DNA of 64,000 bases from Rhodobacteraceae bacterium HLUCCA12 (GTDB lineage: Bacteria > Pseudomonadota > Alphaproteobacteria > Rhodobacterales > Rhodobacteraceae). The first letter of the stretch is position 1; every line of letters starts with the position of its first letter. The DNA lies in assembly GCA_001314715.1 (NCBI GenBank), contig LJSV01000004.1, positions 124,001-188,000 on the forward strand, read 5' to 3'. The notes under the pieces are model-generated. The model saw only the letters and a program-made list of their open reading frames with translations. It was not told where the DNA came from and searched no databases. The position numbers were made by a program, and so were the translations under genes. Shown piece after piece: positions 17,812-26,822 of the stretch.

Positions 17812-20180
17812 GCCTGACCGATGCCGACCGCCCCAACAGCTATATCGGCCGCTCGGTCCCGCGGCCGAATGCACGGCGGCTGCTGCAGGGCCGGGGCCGG
17901 TTCGTCGATGACCTGGTGTTGCCACGCATGCTGCACGCTGCCTTCCTGCGATCTCAGCACGCGCATGCGCGCATTCTGTCCATCGACACAACGTCCGCAC
18001 GCGCCCTGCCGGGCGTCGTGGCGATCTATGATGGCGATGACATGGCCGCACATGTCACCCCCTGGCAGGGGGTTCTGACGCATCTTTCGGGCATGCGCTC
18101 GCCGCCGCAGCCGGTGATGGCGCGCGGCGTGACGCACTGGCAGGGTGAACCGGTGGTCATGGTCGTCGCCGAAAGCCGTGCCGTGGCCGAGGATGCCCTG
18201 GCGCTGATCGAGGTCGATTACCAGCCCCTCGACGCCGTGTGCGACATGGAGGCGGCACTCGCCCCCAAGGCCGCGCTGATCCATCCCGATCTCGGCAGCA
18301 ACCTGTGCTGGGAACGCCGGATCGACGAAGGCGACGTGGATGGCGCATTCGCGGCCCCCGGCGCGATCGTGGTCGAGCGCCAGTTCACTTTCGGGCGCCA
18401 TACCGGCGTCACGCTGGAGCCGCGCGCCTGTATCGGCGACTATGACCCGGCCGAGGACCGCTTGACGATGCATTACTCGGGGCAGGCACCCCATATGATG
18501 CAATCGGTGATCGCGCGCCACCTCGGCCTGCCCGAGGCCCGCGTGCGCATCGTGGCGCAGGATGTCGGCGGCTCATACGGGATCAAGATCCATACCTATG
18601 GCGACGAGATCGCCACCCTCGCCGCTGCGCGCCTTCTGCGTCGCCCGGTGAAGTTCGTCGCCGACCGGCTGGAAAGCTTTCAGTCCGATATTCATGCCCG
18701 CGATCACAGGATCACCGCGCGTGCTGCCATCGACAGCACTGGGCGGCTTCTGGCGGTGGATGTCGATGACACCACCGGCATCGGCCCCTACAGCGTCTAT
18801 CCGCGCTCATCGGGGATCGAGGGCAATCAGGTCATCAACCTGATCGGCGCCCCCTATCGGCTTGAGAACTACCGTGCCAGGCTGCGGGTCGTGTTCCAGA
18901 ACAAGGTGCCGATGTGCCAGTATCGCGCGGTCGGCCATCCCATCGCCATGGCGGTGATGGAGGGGTTGATGGACGACCTGGCCGAGGCCAGCGGGCGCGA
19001 CCCCGCGGACCTGCGCCAGATGAACCTGCGCGCCGATGACAGCTATCCGGCCAACTCGCCCCAGGGCTTGCGCTTTGCCGATCTGTCGCATGAACAATGC
19101 CTGCCCAAGCTGTTGACAAACATGGATTACAGGCGCCTGCGCGCCGAACAGGCGGCGCTGCGCGACCAGGGCATTCACCGGGGCATCGGGCTGGTGACGA
19201 TGGTCGAGGTCACGAACCCCTCGCCCATGTTCTATGGCGTCGGCGGCGCCCCGATCGCGGCCCAGGACGGGGCAAGCGCCCGGCTCGATGCCTCTGGCGC
19301 GGTGCATGTGTCGAATTCGGTCACCGAGCAGGGCCAGGGCACCGAAACCGTCCTTGCCCAGATCGCCGCGCAAGTAATGGGCGTCGACATCGCCGATGTT
19401 CATGTCACCACGGGCGACACCGCAACCACGCCCTATGGCGGCGGCACCTGGGCCTCGCGCGGGGCCGGAATCGGGGGCGAGGCGATGCTGCAAGCGGCCA
19501 AGGCGCTGCGCGAACAGGTCTTGCAGGTGGCGGCCGCCATCTTGCAGACGGAATCCGACGCGCTGGACATTCGCGATGGACACGTCGTCGATACCGCCTC
19601 GGGGCAAGGCCGGATCAGCCTGCGCGACCTTGCGCAGATGGTCTATTACCGTGGCAACGAATTGCCCGAGGGGCTGAAACCCGAACTGATCGCCACGCGC
19701 CACTTCAAGGTCTCGGATTATCCCTTCGTCTTTACCAACGGCGCCATGGCCGCGCATGTCGAAGTCGATACCGAAACGGGCCTCGTTCGCCTGTTGGATT
19801 TCTGGGTGGTCGAGGATGTCGGCACCATCCTGAACGAGAAACTGGTGGATGAGCAGATCCGCGGCGGCGTGGTGCAGGGCATCGGTGGCGCGCTGTTCGA
19901 GGAATGCATCTATTCCGACGACGGACAGTTGCAGAATGCCACGATGGCCGACTATCTGGTGCCCATGGCCGCCGAGATGCCCGACATCCACATCGACCAT
20001 GTCTGCACCCCCACGCGAACCTCGGAACTCGGCGCCAAGGGCGCGGGCGAGGCCGGCACCGCAGGGGCGCCGGGTGCGGTGATGAACGCGATCAACGATG
20101 CGCTGCGCCCCTTTGGCACGCGGCTGTCGCAAATGCCCATGACGCCCGAGCGCATCCTCAAGGCGCTGGGCCACGTCTGA
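17808..20180 (+). CDS. Molybdenum hydroxylase, molybdopterin-binding (CoxL/CutL-like) large subunit
   Basis: The 790-residue catalytic subunit, which hydroxylates a carbon centre of the substrate with water-derived oxygen. Landmarks are the [10 protein letters not shown] cofactor loop near residues 250-260, a [14 protein letters not shown] segment, [17 protein letters not shown], and the C-terminal [17 protein letters not shown] with the presumed catalytic Glu748. The AYRCSFR loop of form I CO dehydrogenase is absent, replaced by CQYRAVGHP, so this is not a CO dehydrogenase. It belongs with the broad group acting on N-heterocycles or aldehydes. The ATG at 17808 overlaps the preceding stop. 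Followed after 17 bases by the histidinol-dehydrogenase paralogue in the same operon. Confidence 0.92.
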   Translation: MSLTDADRPNSYIGRSVPRPNARRLLQGRGRFVDDLVLPRMLHAAFLRSQHAHARILSIDTTSARALPGVVAIYDGDDMAAHVTPWQGVLTHLSGMRSPPQPVMARGVTHWQGEPVVMVVAESRAVAEDALALIEVDYQPLDAVCDMEAALAPKAALIHPDLGSNLCWERRIDEGDVDGAFAAPGAIVVERQFTFGRHTGVTLEPRACIGDYDPAEDRLTMHYSGQAPHMMQSVIARHLGLPEARVRIVAQDVGGSYGIKIHTYGDEIATLAAARLLRRPVKFVADRLESFQSDIHARDHRITARAAIDSTGRLLAVDVDDTTGIGPYSVYPRSSGIEGNQVINLIGAPYRLENYRARLRVVFQNKVPMCQYRAVGHPIAMAVMEGLMDDLAEASGRDPADLRQMNLRADDSYPANSPQGLRFADLSHEQCLPKLLTNMDYRRLRAEQAALRDQGIHRGIGLVTMVEVTNPSPMFYGVGGAPIAAQDGASARLDASGAVHVSNSVTEQGQGTETVLAQIAAQVMGVDIADVHVTTGDTATTPYGGGTWASRGAGIGGEAMLQAAKALREQVLQVAAAILQTESDALDIRDGHVVDTASGQGRISLRDLAQMVYYRGNELPEGLKPELIATRHFKVSDYPFVFTNGAMAAHVEVDTETGLVRLLDFWVVEDVGTILNEKLVDEQIRGGVVQGIGGALFEECIYSDDGQLQNATMADYLVPMAAEMPDIHIDHVCTPTRTSELGAKGAGEAGTAGAPGAVMNAINDALRPFGTRLSQMPMTPERILKALGHV

Positions 20181-20197
20181 AATTTCCGGAGAGGCCA

Positions 20198-21508
20198 ATG
20201 ACCGTCACCTATCTGAAATCCGCCAAACCCGATGCCGAACGCGCCGAGGACGACGCCCGCGTACGCGCCACGGTCGAGGCGACCCTTGCCGATATCGAAT
20301 CGCGTGGCGATGCCGCGGTGCGCGAGCTCAGCGAGAAATTCGACGGCTTTTCGCGCCCCTCGTTCCGGTTGACCGATTCCGAGATCGAGGCGGCGATGCA
20401 AAAGGTCTCGACCCGCGACATGGCCGATATCCGCTTTGCCCAGACCCAGATCCGCCGCTTTGCCGAGGCCCAGCGCGCCACCATGACCGATCTCGAGGTC
20501 GAAACCCTGCCCGGCATCGTGCTGGGTCATCGCAACATCCCGGTGCAATCGGTGGGCTGCTATGTGCCCGGCGGCAAATTTCCGATGGTCGCATCCGCGC
20601 ATATGTCGGTGCTCACCGCTTCGGTCGCCGGGGTGCCTCGCATCGTCGCCTCGGCCCCGCCGGTCAAGGGCGAGCCGCATCCGGCCATCGTCGCCGCCAT
20701 GAAGGAGGGCGGCGCACACGAGATCTATGTCCTGGGCGGAATCCAGGCCGTGGGCGCCATGGCGCTGGGCACCGAAACCATCGAGCCGGTGCACATGCTG
20801 GTGGGGCCGGGCAATGCCTTCGTCGCCGAGGCCAAGCGCCAGCTTTACGGCCGCGTCGGCATCGACCTATTTGCCGGCCCCACCGAAACCATGGTCATCG
20901 CCGACGAAACCGTCGATGCCGAGCTGTGCGCCACCGACCTGCTGGGCCAGGCCGAACACGGATACAATTCGCCCGCCTGCATGATCACCAACTCCCGCCC
21001 CCTGGCCGAGGCCACGCTGGCCGAGATTGATCGCCTGCTGGCGATCCTGCCCACTGCCGAAACGGCGGCGGCAAGCTGGCGCGACTATGGCGAGATGATC
21101 CTGTGCGACGACCATGACGCGATGCTGCGCGTGGCCAACGAAAAGGCCTATGAGCATGTCCAGGTCATGACCGACCGCGACGACTGGTATCTGGAAAACA
21201 TGCACAGCTACGGCGCGCTGTTCCTGGGTCCACGCACCAATGTCGCCAACGGCGACAAGGTGATCGGCACCAACCATACCCTTCCGACGAAAAAGGCCGG
21301 GCGCTATACCGGCGGCTTGTGGGTGGGAAAGTTCCTCAAGACCCACAGCTACCAGCGCATCACCTCGGATGCCGCCGCCGCCGACATGGCCGCCTATGGC
21401 TCGCGGCTTTGCATGCTCGAAGGGTTCGTCGGCCATGCCGAGCAATGCAACATCCGCCTGCGTCGCTATGGCGGTCGCAACGTGCCCTTCGGCACCGCCG
21501 CCGACTGA
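20198..21508 (+). CDS. Histidinol dehydrogenase-family catabolic dehydrogenase
   Basis: A 436-residue zinc- and NAD-dependent alcohol dehydrogenase of the HisD family, placed in a catabolic operon rather than a histidine operon. The residues that in HisD bind zinc and do catalysis are all present: Gln251 and His254 (QAEHGYNS), Glu319 and His320 (YEHVQ), Asp353 (GDKVIGTNH) and His413 (FVGHAEQ). It is therefore expected to oxidise a primary alcohol, possibly to the acid through the aldehyde. The closest catabolic family member I recognise is HpsN (sulfopropanediol 3-dehydrogenase), but similarity is only at family level. The ATG at 20198 follows GGAGAGG and lies 17 bases after the Mo large subunit. 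Confidence 0.88.
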   Translation: MTVTYLKSAKPDAERAEDDARVRATVEATLADIESRGDAAVRELSEKFDGFSRPSFRLTDSEIEAAMQKVSTRDMADIRFAQTQIRRFAEAQRATMTDLEVETLPGIVLGHRNIPVQSVGCYVPGGKFPMVASAHMSVLTASVAGVPRIVASAPPVKGEPHPAIVAAMKEGGAHEIYVLGGIQAVGAMALGTETIEPVHMLVGPGNAFVAEAKRQLYGRVGIDLFAGPTETMVIADETVDAELCATDLLGQAEHGYNSPACMITNSRPLAEATLAEIDRLLAILPTAETAAASWRDYGEMILCDDHDAMLRVANEKAYEHVQVMTDRDDWYLENMHSYGALFLGPRTNVANGDKVIGTNHTLPTKKAGRYTGGLWVGKFLKTHSYQRITSDAAAADMAAYGSRLCMLEGFVGHAEQCNIRLRRYGGRNVPFGTAAD

Positions 21509-21514
21509 TCGCCG

Positions 21515-21590
21515 CTTCATCTTGCCTGAAATACGCCGGGGGGAGGGCCGCAGGCCCGTGGGGGGCAGCGCCCCCCTTCCCGGCCACCAC
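21515..21590. repeat. Rhodobacterales-type GC-rich palindromic repeat, copy A (intergenic)
   Basis: This stretch contains two adjacent hairpins, GGGCC-GCA-GGCCC at 21545-21557 and GGGGGGC-AGC-GCCCCCC at 21560-21576, preceded by a CATCTTGCCTGAAATA-like leader. The reverse complement of 29402-29466 has the same order: leader, CGGGGGGAGG, GCCGCAGGCC, then GTGGGGGGCAG and a C-run. So this is one repeat family present twice in the window, in opposite orientations. Here it fills most of the 97-base gap between the HisD-family and SDR genes. Confidence 0.8.
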
Positions 21591-21605
21591 CGAAAGGCCC
21601 GCCCG

Positions 21606-22385
21606 ATGTCCGACACCATGCCCCGGATACCGCAGACCCCCTCGTTCCGGCTTGACGGCAGGCGCGCGCTGGTAACCGGCGCATCCTCGGGGATCGGGCT
21701 GGGTGCGGCGGCTGCGCTGGCGCGCGCCGGGGCGCAGGTGACCATGGCCGCGCGCGGCGCCGAACGTCTGCAACAGGCGGTTACCGCGCTTGCGGCCGAC
21801 GACGCGGATGTCGCCGCCCTGCCCCTCGACATTTCCGATGTCGCCGCCACGCAGGCCGCCGTGGCCGAACAGGGCCCGTTCGACATTCTGGTGAACTGCG
21901 CGGGCATCGCGCGACACGGCCCGGCACTGGACACAACGCCCGATGATTTCGACGCCGTCGCCGACATCAACATCAAGGGGGCCTATTTCATCGCGCAGGC
22001 GGTCGCGCGTGGCCTGATCGCCGCGCGACGGCCCGGAACGATCATCCAGATGTCCAGCCAGATGGGCCATGTCGGCGGGATCGACCGGGCGGTCTATTGC
22101 GCGACGAAATGGGCGGTCGAAGGCATGACCAAGGCCATGGCGATGGAGTGGGGGCCGCACCGGATCCGGGTGAACACCATATGCCCGACCTTCGTTCTGA
22201 CGCCGCTGACGCAATCGACCTTCGACAACCCCGATCGCCGGGCCTGGATCGAATCCAAGATCAAGCTGGGTCGCGTCGGCCAGATCGACGACATCATGGG
22301 CGCGGTTCTGTATCTGGCCTCTGATGCCTCGGCGCTGGTCACCGGCAGCGCACTGATGATCGATGGGGGCTGGACGGCAGGATAG
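21606..22385 (+). CDS. SDR-family dehydrogenase (3-oxoacyl-ACP reductase-like)
   Basis: A 259-residue short-chain dehydrogenase. The cofactor motif TGASSGIG is at residues 24-31, NCAG at about 97-100, and the catalytic Ser150/151, Tyr164 and Lys168 (SSQMG..., YCATK). The C-terminal GSALMIDGG motif is near the end. The ATG at 21606 is preceded by GAAAGG. It is downstream of the HisD-family gene in the same direction, with repeat copy A filling the gap, so it is probably the last gene of the Mo-hydroxylase operon. Together with the HisD-family enzyme it could oxidise the two hydroxyls of an intermediate; this is inference. Confidence 0.9.
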   Translation: MSDTMPRIPQTPSFRLDGRRALVTGASSGIGLGAAAALARAGAQVTMAARGAERLQQAVTALAADDADVAALPLDISDVAATQAAVAEQGPFDILVNCAGIARHGPALDTTPDDFDAVADINIKGAYFIAQAVARGLIAARRPGTIIQMSSQMGHVGGIDRAVYCATKWAVEGMTKAMAMEWGPHRIRVNTICPTFVLTPLTQSTFDNPDRRAWIESKIKLGRVGQIDDIMGAVLYLASDASALVTGSALMIDGGWTAG

Positions 22386-22401
22386 ATAGGTTGTCCGCGC
22401 C

Positions 22402-23202
22402 CTAAAGCGCGTCGAACGTCCCCCCGCGTCCGGCACCGGCGGCAAAGCGTGCCGCGCCCGCGACGCCTTCGGCCATCACCATCCCGGCGCTGCGCCATTC
22501 GCGCCGCAACCGCGCCGCAAGCTCGGCGCCCGGCAGCCGCGCCGAACGGTGATCGGCGCGCAGGCACCCTTGCGGAAAGCGGGTGAGGCTTGCCGCCAGT
22601 TCCAGCGCCGCGCGCAGCGCCTGGCCCGGAGGCACGACGCGGTCGGCCAGGCCAATCGCCGCGGCCTCACCCGAGGCGACAGCGCGGCCCGTCAGGATCA
22701 GATCGTTCGCCCGCCCCTGCCCCACCACCAACGGCAGACGCACGGTTCCGCCGTCGATCAGCGGCACCCCCCAGCGGCGGCAAAAGACGCCGAACTGCGC
22801 GTCGTCGGCCATCACCCGCATGTCGCACCACAGCGCAAGCTCCATCCCCCCGGCGACTGCCGAACCTTCGATGGCAGCAATCACGGGCTTGGACAGCATC
22901 AGCCGTGATGGTCCCATCGGCGCGGGCAAGGGGTGTCCGGCCGGATCGGTCCAGTCCTCTGGGATGTCCAGCCCGCTGATCCAGTCCGCGCCGACACCAA
23001 CTGCCGCCGACTTCAGATCAAACCCCGCGCAAAACGCCCCATCGGCGCCCGTCAGGACGGCGACATCGACCATGTCATCGACCTCGAAATCCAGCATCAC
23101 CGCATAAAGCCGTCGCGCCAACTCGGGATCGACCGCATTGCGCGCCTGGGGCCGGTCCAGCGTGATCACCCGCACCCGATCACGGGTTTCGATCTGCAGC
23201 AT
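22402..23202 (-). CDS. Enoyl-CoA hydratase/isomerase (crotonase) family protein
   Basis: A 266-residue crotonase-fold protein. The first oxyanion-hole segment is GADGAFCAGFDLKSA (about residues 56-70) and the second is AIEGSAVAGGMELAL (about 112-126). The segment that normally carries the two catalytic glutamates of hydratases reads FGVFCRRWGVPLIDGGT, with neither Glu, so it probably catalyses another reaction of the superfamily. The ATG at 23202 lies one base after the dnaE stop and follows GAGGAAA, implying co-transcription with dnaE; an in-frame ATG at 23217 would overlap dnaE. The convergent SDR gene ends 16 bases away. Confidence 0.87.
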   Translation of the reverse strand: MLQIETRDRVRVITLDRPQARNAVDPELARRLYAVMLDFEVDDMVDVAVLTGADGAFCAGFDLKSAAVGVGADWISGLDIPEDWTDPAGHPLPAPMGPSRLMLSKPVIAAIEGSAVAGGMELALWCDMRVMADDAQFGVFCRRWGVPLIDGGTVRLPLVVGQGRANDLILTGRAVASGEAAAIGLADRVVPPGQALRAALELAASLTRFPQGCLRADHRSARLPGAELAARLRREWRSAGMVMAEGVAGAARFAAGAGRGGTFDAL

Positions 23203-23203
23203 G

Positions 23204-26200
23204 TCAGATTTCCTCAACCTCCAGGACGCCGTCCAGACTGCGCATTTCGCTGCGCAGCATCGGTGTCACCGGAACCGGCTTGCCGATCTCGATCTCGATC
23301 TCGCCGCCGGTTTCCAGGTCGGGCACGCAAAAGATCAGCGGCCCCAGCGCCTTGCGCGGGGCCTTGTCCGCCGGGTGGCGTTGCAGCAAGTCGGCCACTG
23401 TCGGCACGGCCTGCGCATCCGAAAGCCGCACCTTCAAACCGGCCGCACCGGCATCGGCCACCACCGCGTCGATCGGCTGGGCCGCGCGCGCCAGCAGCTT
23501 CAGCGTATCGGCCTCCAGCGTGGCCTCGACGGTCAGCACGACGTTCTGCCCCGCCTCAAGAAGCGGGCGCGCAGCCTCCAGCGTGTCGGAAAACACCGTC
23601 ACCTCGTAAAGCCCGGTCGGGTCCGACAACTGGACAAAGGCAAAGCGGTTGCCGCGCGCCGATTTGCGCTCTTGCCGGCTGGCCACGGCCCCGGCGATCT
23701 TGGCCACCACCGGGCCGCGCTCGGCCCGGCGCGTGATCTCGGCCAATGTCAGAACCTCCTTGCGCTTCAGCGGCCCGGCATAGTCATCCAGGGGGTGCCC
23801 GGACAGATAGAAGCCCACAGCCTGATGTTCGGCTGCCAGACGATCCATCGGCAGCCAGTCGCTTCCGGCGGCCAGCCGCGGTGGCGGCAGATCGTCACCG
23901 CCCGCGCCGAACAGCGACACCTGCCCAGATGCCGCCTGTTCATGCACCGCCGTCGACCAGGCAACCAGCGCATCCAGGCTGTCGAACACCCGCTTGCGAT
24001 TGCGCTCGACCAGATCGAACGCGCCGGCGCGCGCCAGCATTTCCAGGGGCCGCTTGCCGACCCGTTTCAGATCGACGCGGCGGGCAAAGTCGAACAGGTC
24101 CGCAAACGGGGTCTCGCCGCGTGCGGCCACGATCAGCTTCATCGCTTCGCCCCCCACGTTCTTGAGGGCGCCCAGCGCATAGACCAGCGCCCCGTCGCGC
24201 ACCGTGAAGGTCGCATCCGAGCGGTTGATGCATGGCGGGACGACCTCGATCCCCAGGCGATCGACCTCGCGCTTGTAGACATTCAGCTTGTCGGTCAGGT
24301 GAATATCGCAGTTCATGACGCCGGCCATGAACTCGACGGCGTAATTGGCCTTCAGATAGGCGGTCTGATAGCTGACCACCGCATAGGCCGCCGCGTGTGA
24401 CTTGTTGAAGCCGTAATTGGCGAACTTTTCCAGCAGGTCGAACACTTCGCCCGCTTTCTTCTTGTCCACGCCGTTGTTGACAGCGCCGTCAATAAACTTG
24501 GGGCGTTCCTTGGCCATTTCCTCGGCGATCTTCTTGCCCATGGCGCGGCGCAGCAGGTCGGCACCGCCAAGGCTGTAGCCGGCCATGACCTGCGCGATTT
24601 CCATCACCTGCTCCTGATAGACGATGATGCCCTGCGTCTCTTTCAGGATATGGTCGATGGACGGATGAATCGATTCCAGCTCTTTCTGGCCGTTCTTCAC
24701 CTCGCAATAGGTGGGAATGTTCTCCATCGGGCCGGGGCGATACAGGGCGACCAGCGCGACGATATCCTCGATGCAGGTGGGCTTCATGCGCCTGAGCGCA
24801 TCCATCATGCCCGAGCTTTCGACCTGGAACACGGCGACCGTGCGGGCGCTGGCGTAAAGCTCGTATGTCTTGGGGTCGTCCAGCGGTATGCGCTCGATGT
24901 TCAGGTCGATCCCGCGAAGCTTGAGAAGGTCAATCGCGTTCTGGATCACCGTCAGTGTCTTGAGGCCCAGAAAGTCGAACTTGACCAGACCGGCCTGCTC
25001 GACCCATTTCATGTTGAACTGCGTCGCCGGCATGTCGGACCGCGGGTCACGATAAAGCGGCACCAACTCATCCAGCGGGCGGTCACCGATCACGACGCCG
25101 GCCGCATGGGTCGAGGCGTTGCGCAACAGCCCTTCGATCTTCTGGGCATAGTCCAGAAGCCGGGCCACCACCTCCTCGCGGGCCGCTTCGCGCAGGCGCG
25201 GCTCATCGGCCAGCGCCTTGGTGATGGAAACCGGCTTGACCCCTTCGACCGGGATCATCTTGGACAGCTTGTCCACCTGCCCGTAAGACATCTGCAAGAC
25301 GCGCCCCACGTCGCGCACGGCTGCCTTGGACAAGAGCGCGCCGAAGGTGATGATCTGGCCCACCTTGTCGCGCCCATACTTTTCCTGAACGTATTGAATG
25401 ACCTCTTCGCGCCGGTCCATGCAGAAGTCGATGTCGAAATCCGGCATCGATACGCGCTCGGGGTTCAGGAAGCGTTCGAAAAGCAGCGAATAGCGCAAGG
25501 GGTCCAGATCTGTGATCGTCAGCGCATAGGCGACCAGCGACCCCGCACCCGACCCCCGCCCCGGACCGACCGGGATGTCATGGTCCTTGGCCCATTTGAT
25601 GAAATCGGCAACAATCAGGAAATAGCCGGGGAAACCCATCTGTTCGATGATCCCCAGTTCGAAATCCAGCCGCTTTTCATACTCTTCGACCGGGGCCGCA
25701 TGCGGGATGACCGACAACCGCGCCGCAAGCCCCTCGCGTGCCTGGCGTCGCAACTCCTGCACCTCGTCCTCGGCGAAACGCGGCAGGATCGGGGCACGCT
25801 TTTCCGCCTTGAAGGCGCAGCGGCGGGCGATCTCGACGGTATTTTCCAGCGCCTCGGGCAGGTCGGCGAACAGCGCGGCCATTTCGGCCTCGGACTTGAA
25901 ATGGTGCTGGGGCGTCAGGCGCCGCCGCGGCTCTGCCTGATCGACATAGGTTCCGTCGCGGATACACAAGAGCGCATCATGCGCCTCATAGACATCGGGT
26001 TTGGGAAAGTGGACGTCGTTGGTCGCGACCAGCGGCAGATCCATCGCATAGGCCATTTCCACGAACGGACGCTCGGTCGCAAGCTCGGCCTCGGTCAGCG
26101 CGCCGCCCTCGCCGGGATGGCGCTGAAGCTCGACATAGAACCGGCCAGGGAAAACGCCGGCCAGATGCCGCATCATTGCCTCGGCCCGCGCCGACTGGCC

Positions 26201-26647
26201 GTCACGGATCAACTGGCCGATCAGCCCGTCCGGCCCGCCCGACAGGCAGATCAGACCCTGCGCATGCGCTTCCAGCTCATCCGGGGTGACATGGACCAGC
26301 GCGCTGCCCTCGCGCAGATAGAGGCACGAATTGAGCTTCATCAGGTTCATGTAGCCGGTTTCATCCTGCGCCAGCAGGACCACCGGCGCCGGCGGGCGCG
26401 GCTTGTCGCCCGGCTGCGCAGGAGGCAAGACCACGTCGATCTGGCAGCCCAATATCGGCTGGATACCGGCGCCTGCGGCAAGCGTTGAAAACTCCAGCGC
26501 GGCAAACAGGTTGTTGGTGTCGGTCACTGCCACGGCCGGAATCGCCTGCGCTTCGCACAGTTTGACCAATCCCTTCAGCGGCAAGGCGCCTTCCAGCAGG
26601 GAGTATTCGGTATGGACCCGTAAGTGGATGAATCGCGCCTCGCTCAT
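23204..26647 (-). CDS. dnaE: DNA polymerase III subunit alpha
   Basis: The replicative polymerase catalytic subunit, 1147 residues, the normal length for DnaE1. It has an N-terminal PHP domain (HLRVHTEYSLLEGA at about residues 8-21), the palm active site with the acidic MPDFDIDFC motif near residue 402, then the tandem helix-hairpin-helix and OB-fold domains (PVVAKIAGAVASRQERKSARGN near residue 985) and the tail ending VLEVEEI. The ATG at 26647 starts the protein directly at its conserved N-terminus. Divergent from xdhA and followed one base later by a crotonase-family gene. A housekeeping marker that anchors this region as chromosomal. Confidence 0.97.
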   Translation of the reverse strand: MSEARFIHLRVHTEYSLLEGALPLKGLVKLCEAQAIPAVAVTDTNNLFAALEFSTLAAGAGIQPILGCQIDVVLPPAQPGDKPRPPAPVVLLAQDETGYMNLMKLNSCLYLREGSALVHVTPDELEAHAQGLICLSGGPDGLIGQLIRDGQSARAEAMMRHLAGVFPGRFYVELQRHPGEGGALTEAELATERPFVEMAYAMDLPLVATNDVHFPKPDVYEAHDALLCIRDGTYVDQAEPRRRLTPQHHFKSEAEMAALFADLPEALENTVEIARRCAFKAEKRAPILPRFAEDEVQELRRQAREGLAARLSVIPHAAPVEEYEKRLDFELGIIEQMGFPGYFLIVADFIKWAKDHDIPVGPGRGSGAGSLVAYALTITDLDPLRYSLLFERFLNPERVSMPDFDIDFCMDRREEVIQYVQEKYGRDKVGQIITFGALLSKAAVRDVGRVLQMSYGQVDKLSKMIPVEGVKPVSITKALADEPRLREAAREEVVARLLDYAQKIEGLLRNASTHAAGVVIGDRPLDELVPLYRDPRSDMPATQFNMKWVEQAGLVKFDFLGLKTLTVIQNAIDLLKLRGIDLNIERIPLDDPKTYELYASARTVAVFQVESSGMMDALRRMKPTCIEDIVALVALYRPGPMENIPTYCEVKNGQKELESIHPSIDHILKETQGIIVYQEQVMEIAQVMAGYSLGGADLLRRAMGKKIAEEMAKERPKFIDGAVNNGVDKKKAGEVFDLLEKFANYGFNKSHAAAYAVVSYQTAYLKANYAVEFMAGVMNCDIHLTDKLNVYKREVDRLGIEVVPPCINRSDATFTVRDGALVYALGALKNVGGEAMKLIVAARGETPFADLFDFARRVDLKRVGKRPLEMLARAGAFDLVERNRKRVFDSLDALVAWSTAVHEQAASGQVSLFGAGGDDLPPPRLAAGSDWLPMDRLAAEHQAVGFYLSGHPLDDYAGPLKRKEVLTLAEITRRAERGPVVAKIAGAVASRQERKSARGNRFAFVQLSDPTGLYEVTVFSDTLEAARPLLEAGQNVVLTVEATLEADTLKLLARAAQPIDAVVADAGAAGLKVRLSDAQAVPTVADLLQRHPADKAPRKALGPLIFCVPDLETGGEIEIEIGKPVPVTPMLRSEMRSLDGVLEVEEI

Positions 26648-26822
26648 GACCGCATGATTACCCGTGGAACTGGCAGGCGCAAGCGCGGGTTATTTTCAAG
26701 GAAATCCCGAAAATGCTTGCGCCACAGCCGAAGAGTTACCGCTTGCCAGATGCCGCCGGTGACTGTTCACTGGTCCTTCGCGATGGCGCGACCCAGCCAA
26801 CAAAAGGTGACTTCTTACCCCC

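Noticed and set aside
17808-20180. Aerobic CO dehydrogenase large subunit
   Set aside because: The AYRCSFR active-site loop of form I CO dehydrogenase is absent (CQYRAVGHP instead), so CO oxidation is not supported.
24650-26488. A 612-codon plus-strand open frame
   Set aside because: It is the antisense of dnaE. The dnaE frame has PHP and polymerase motifs along its full length.
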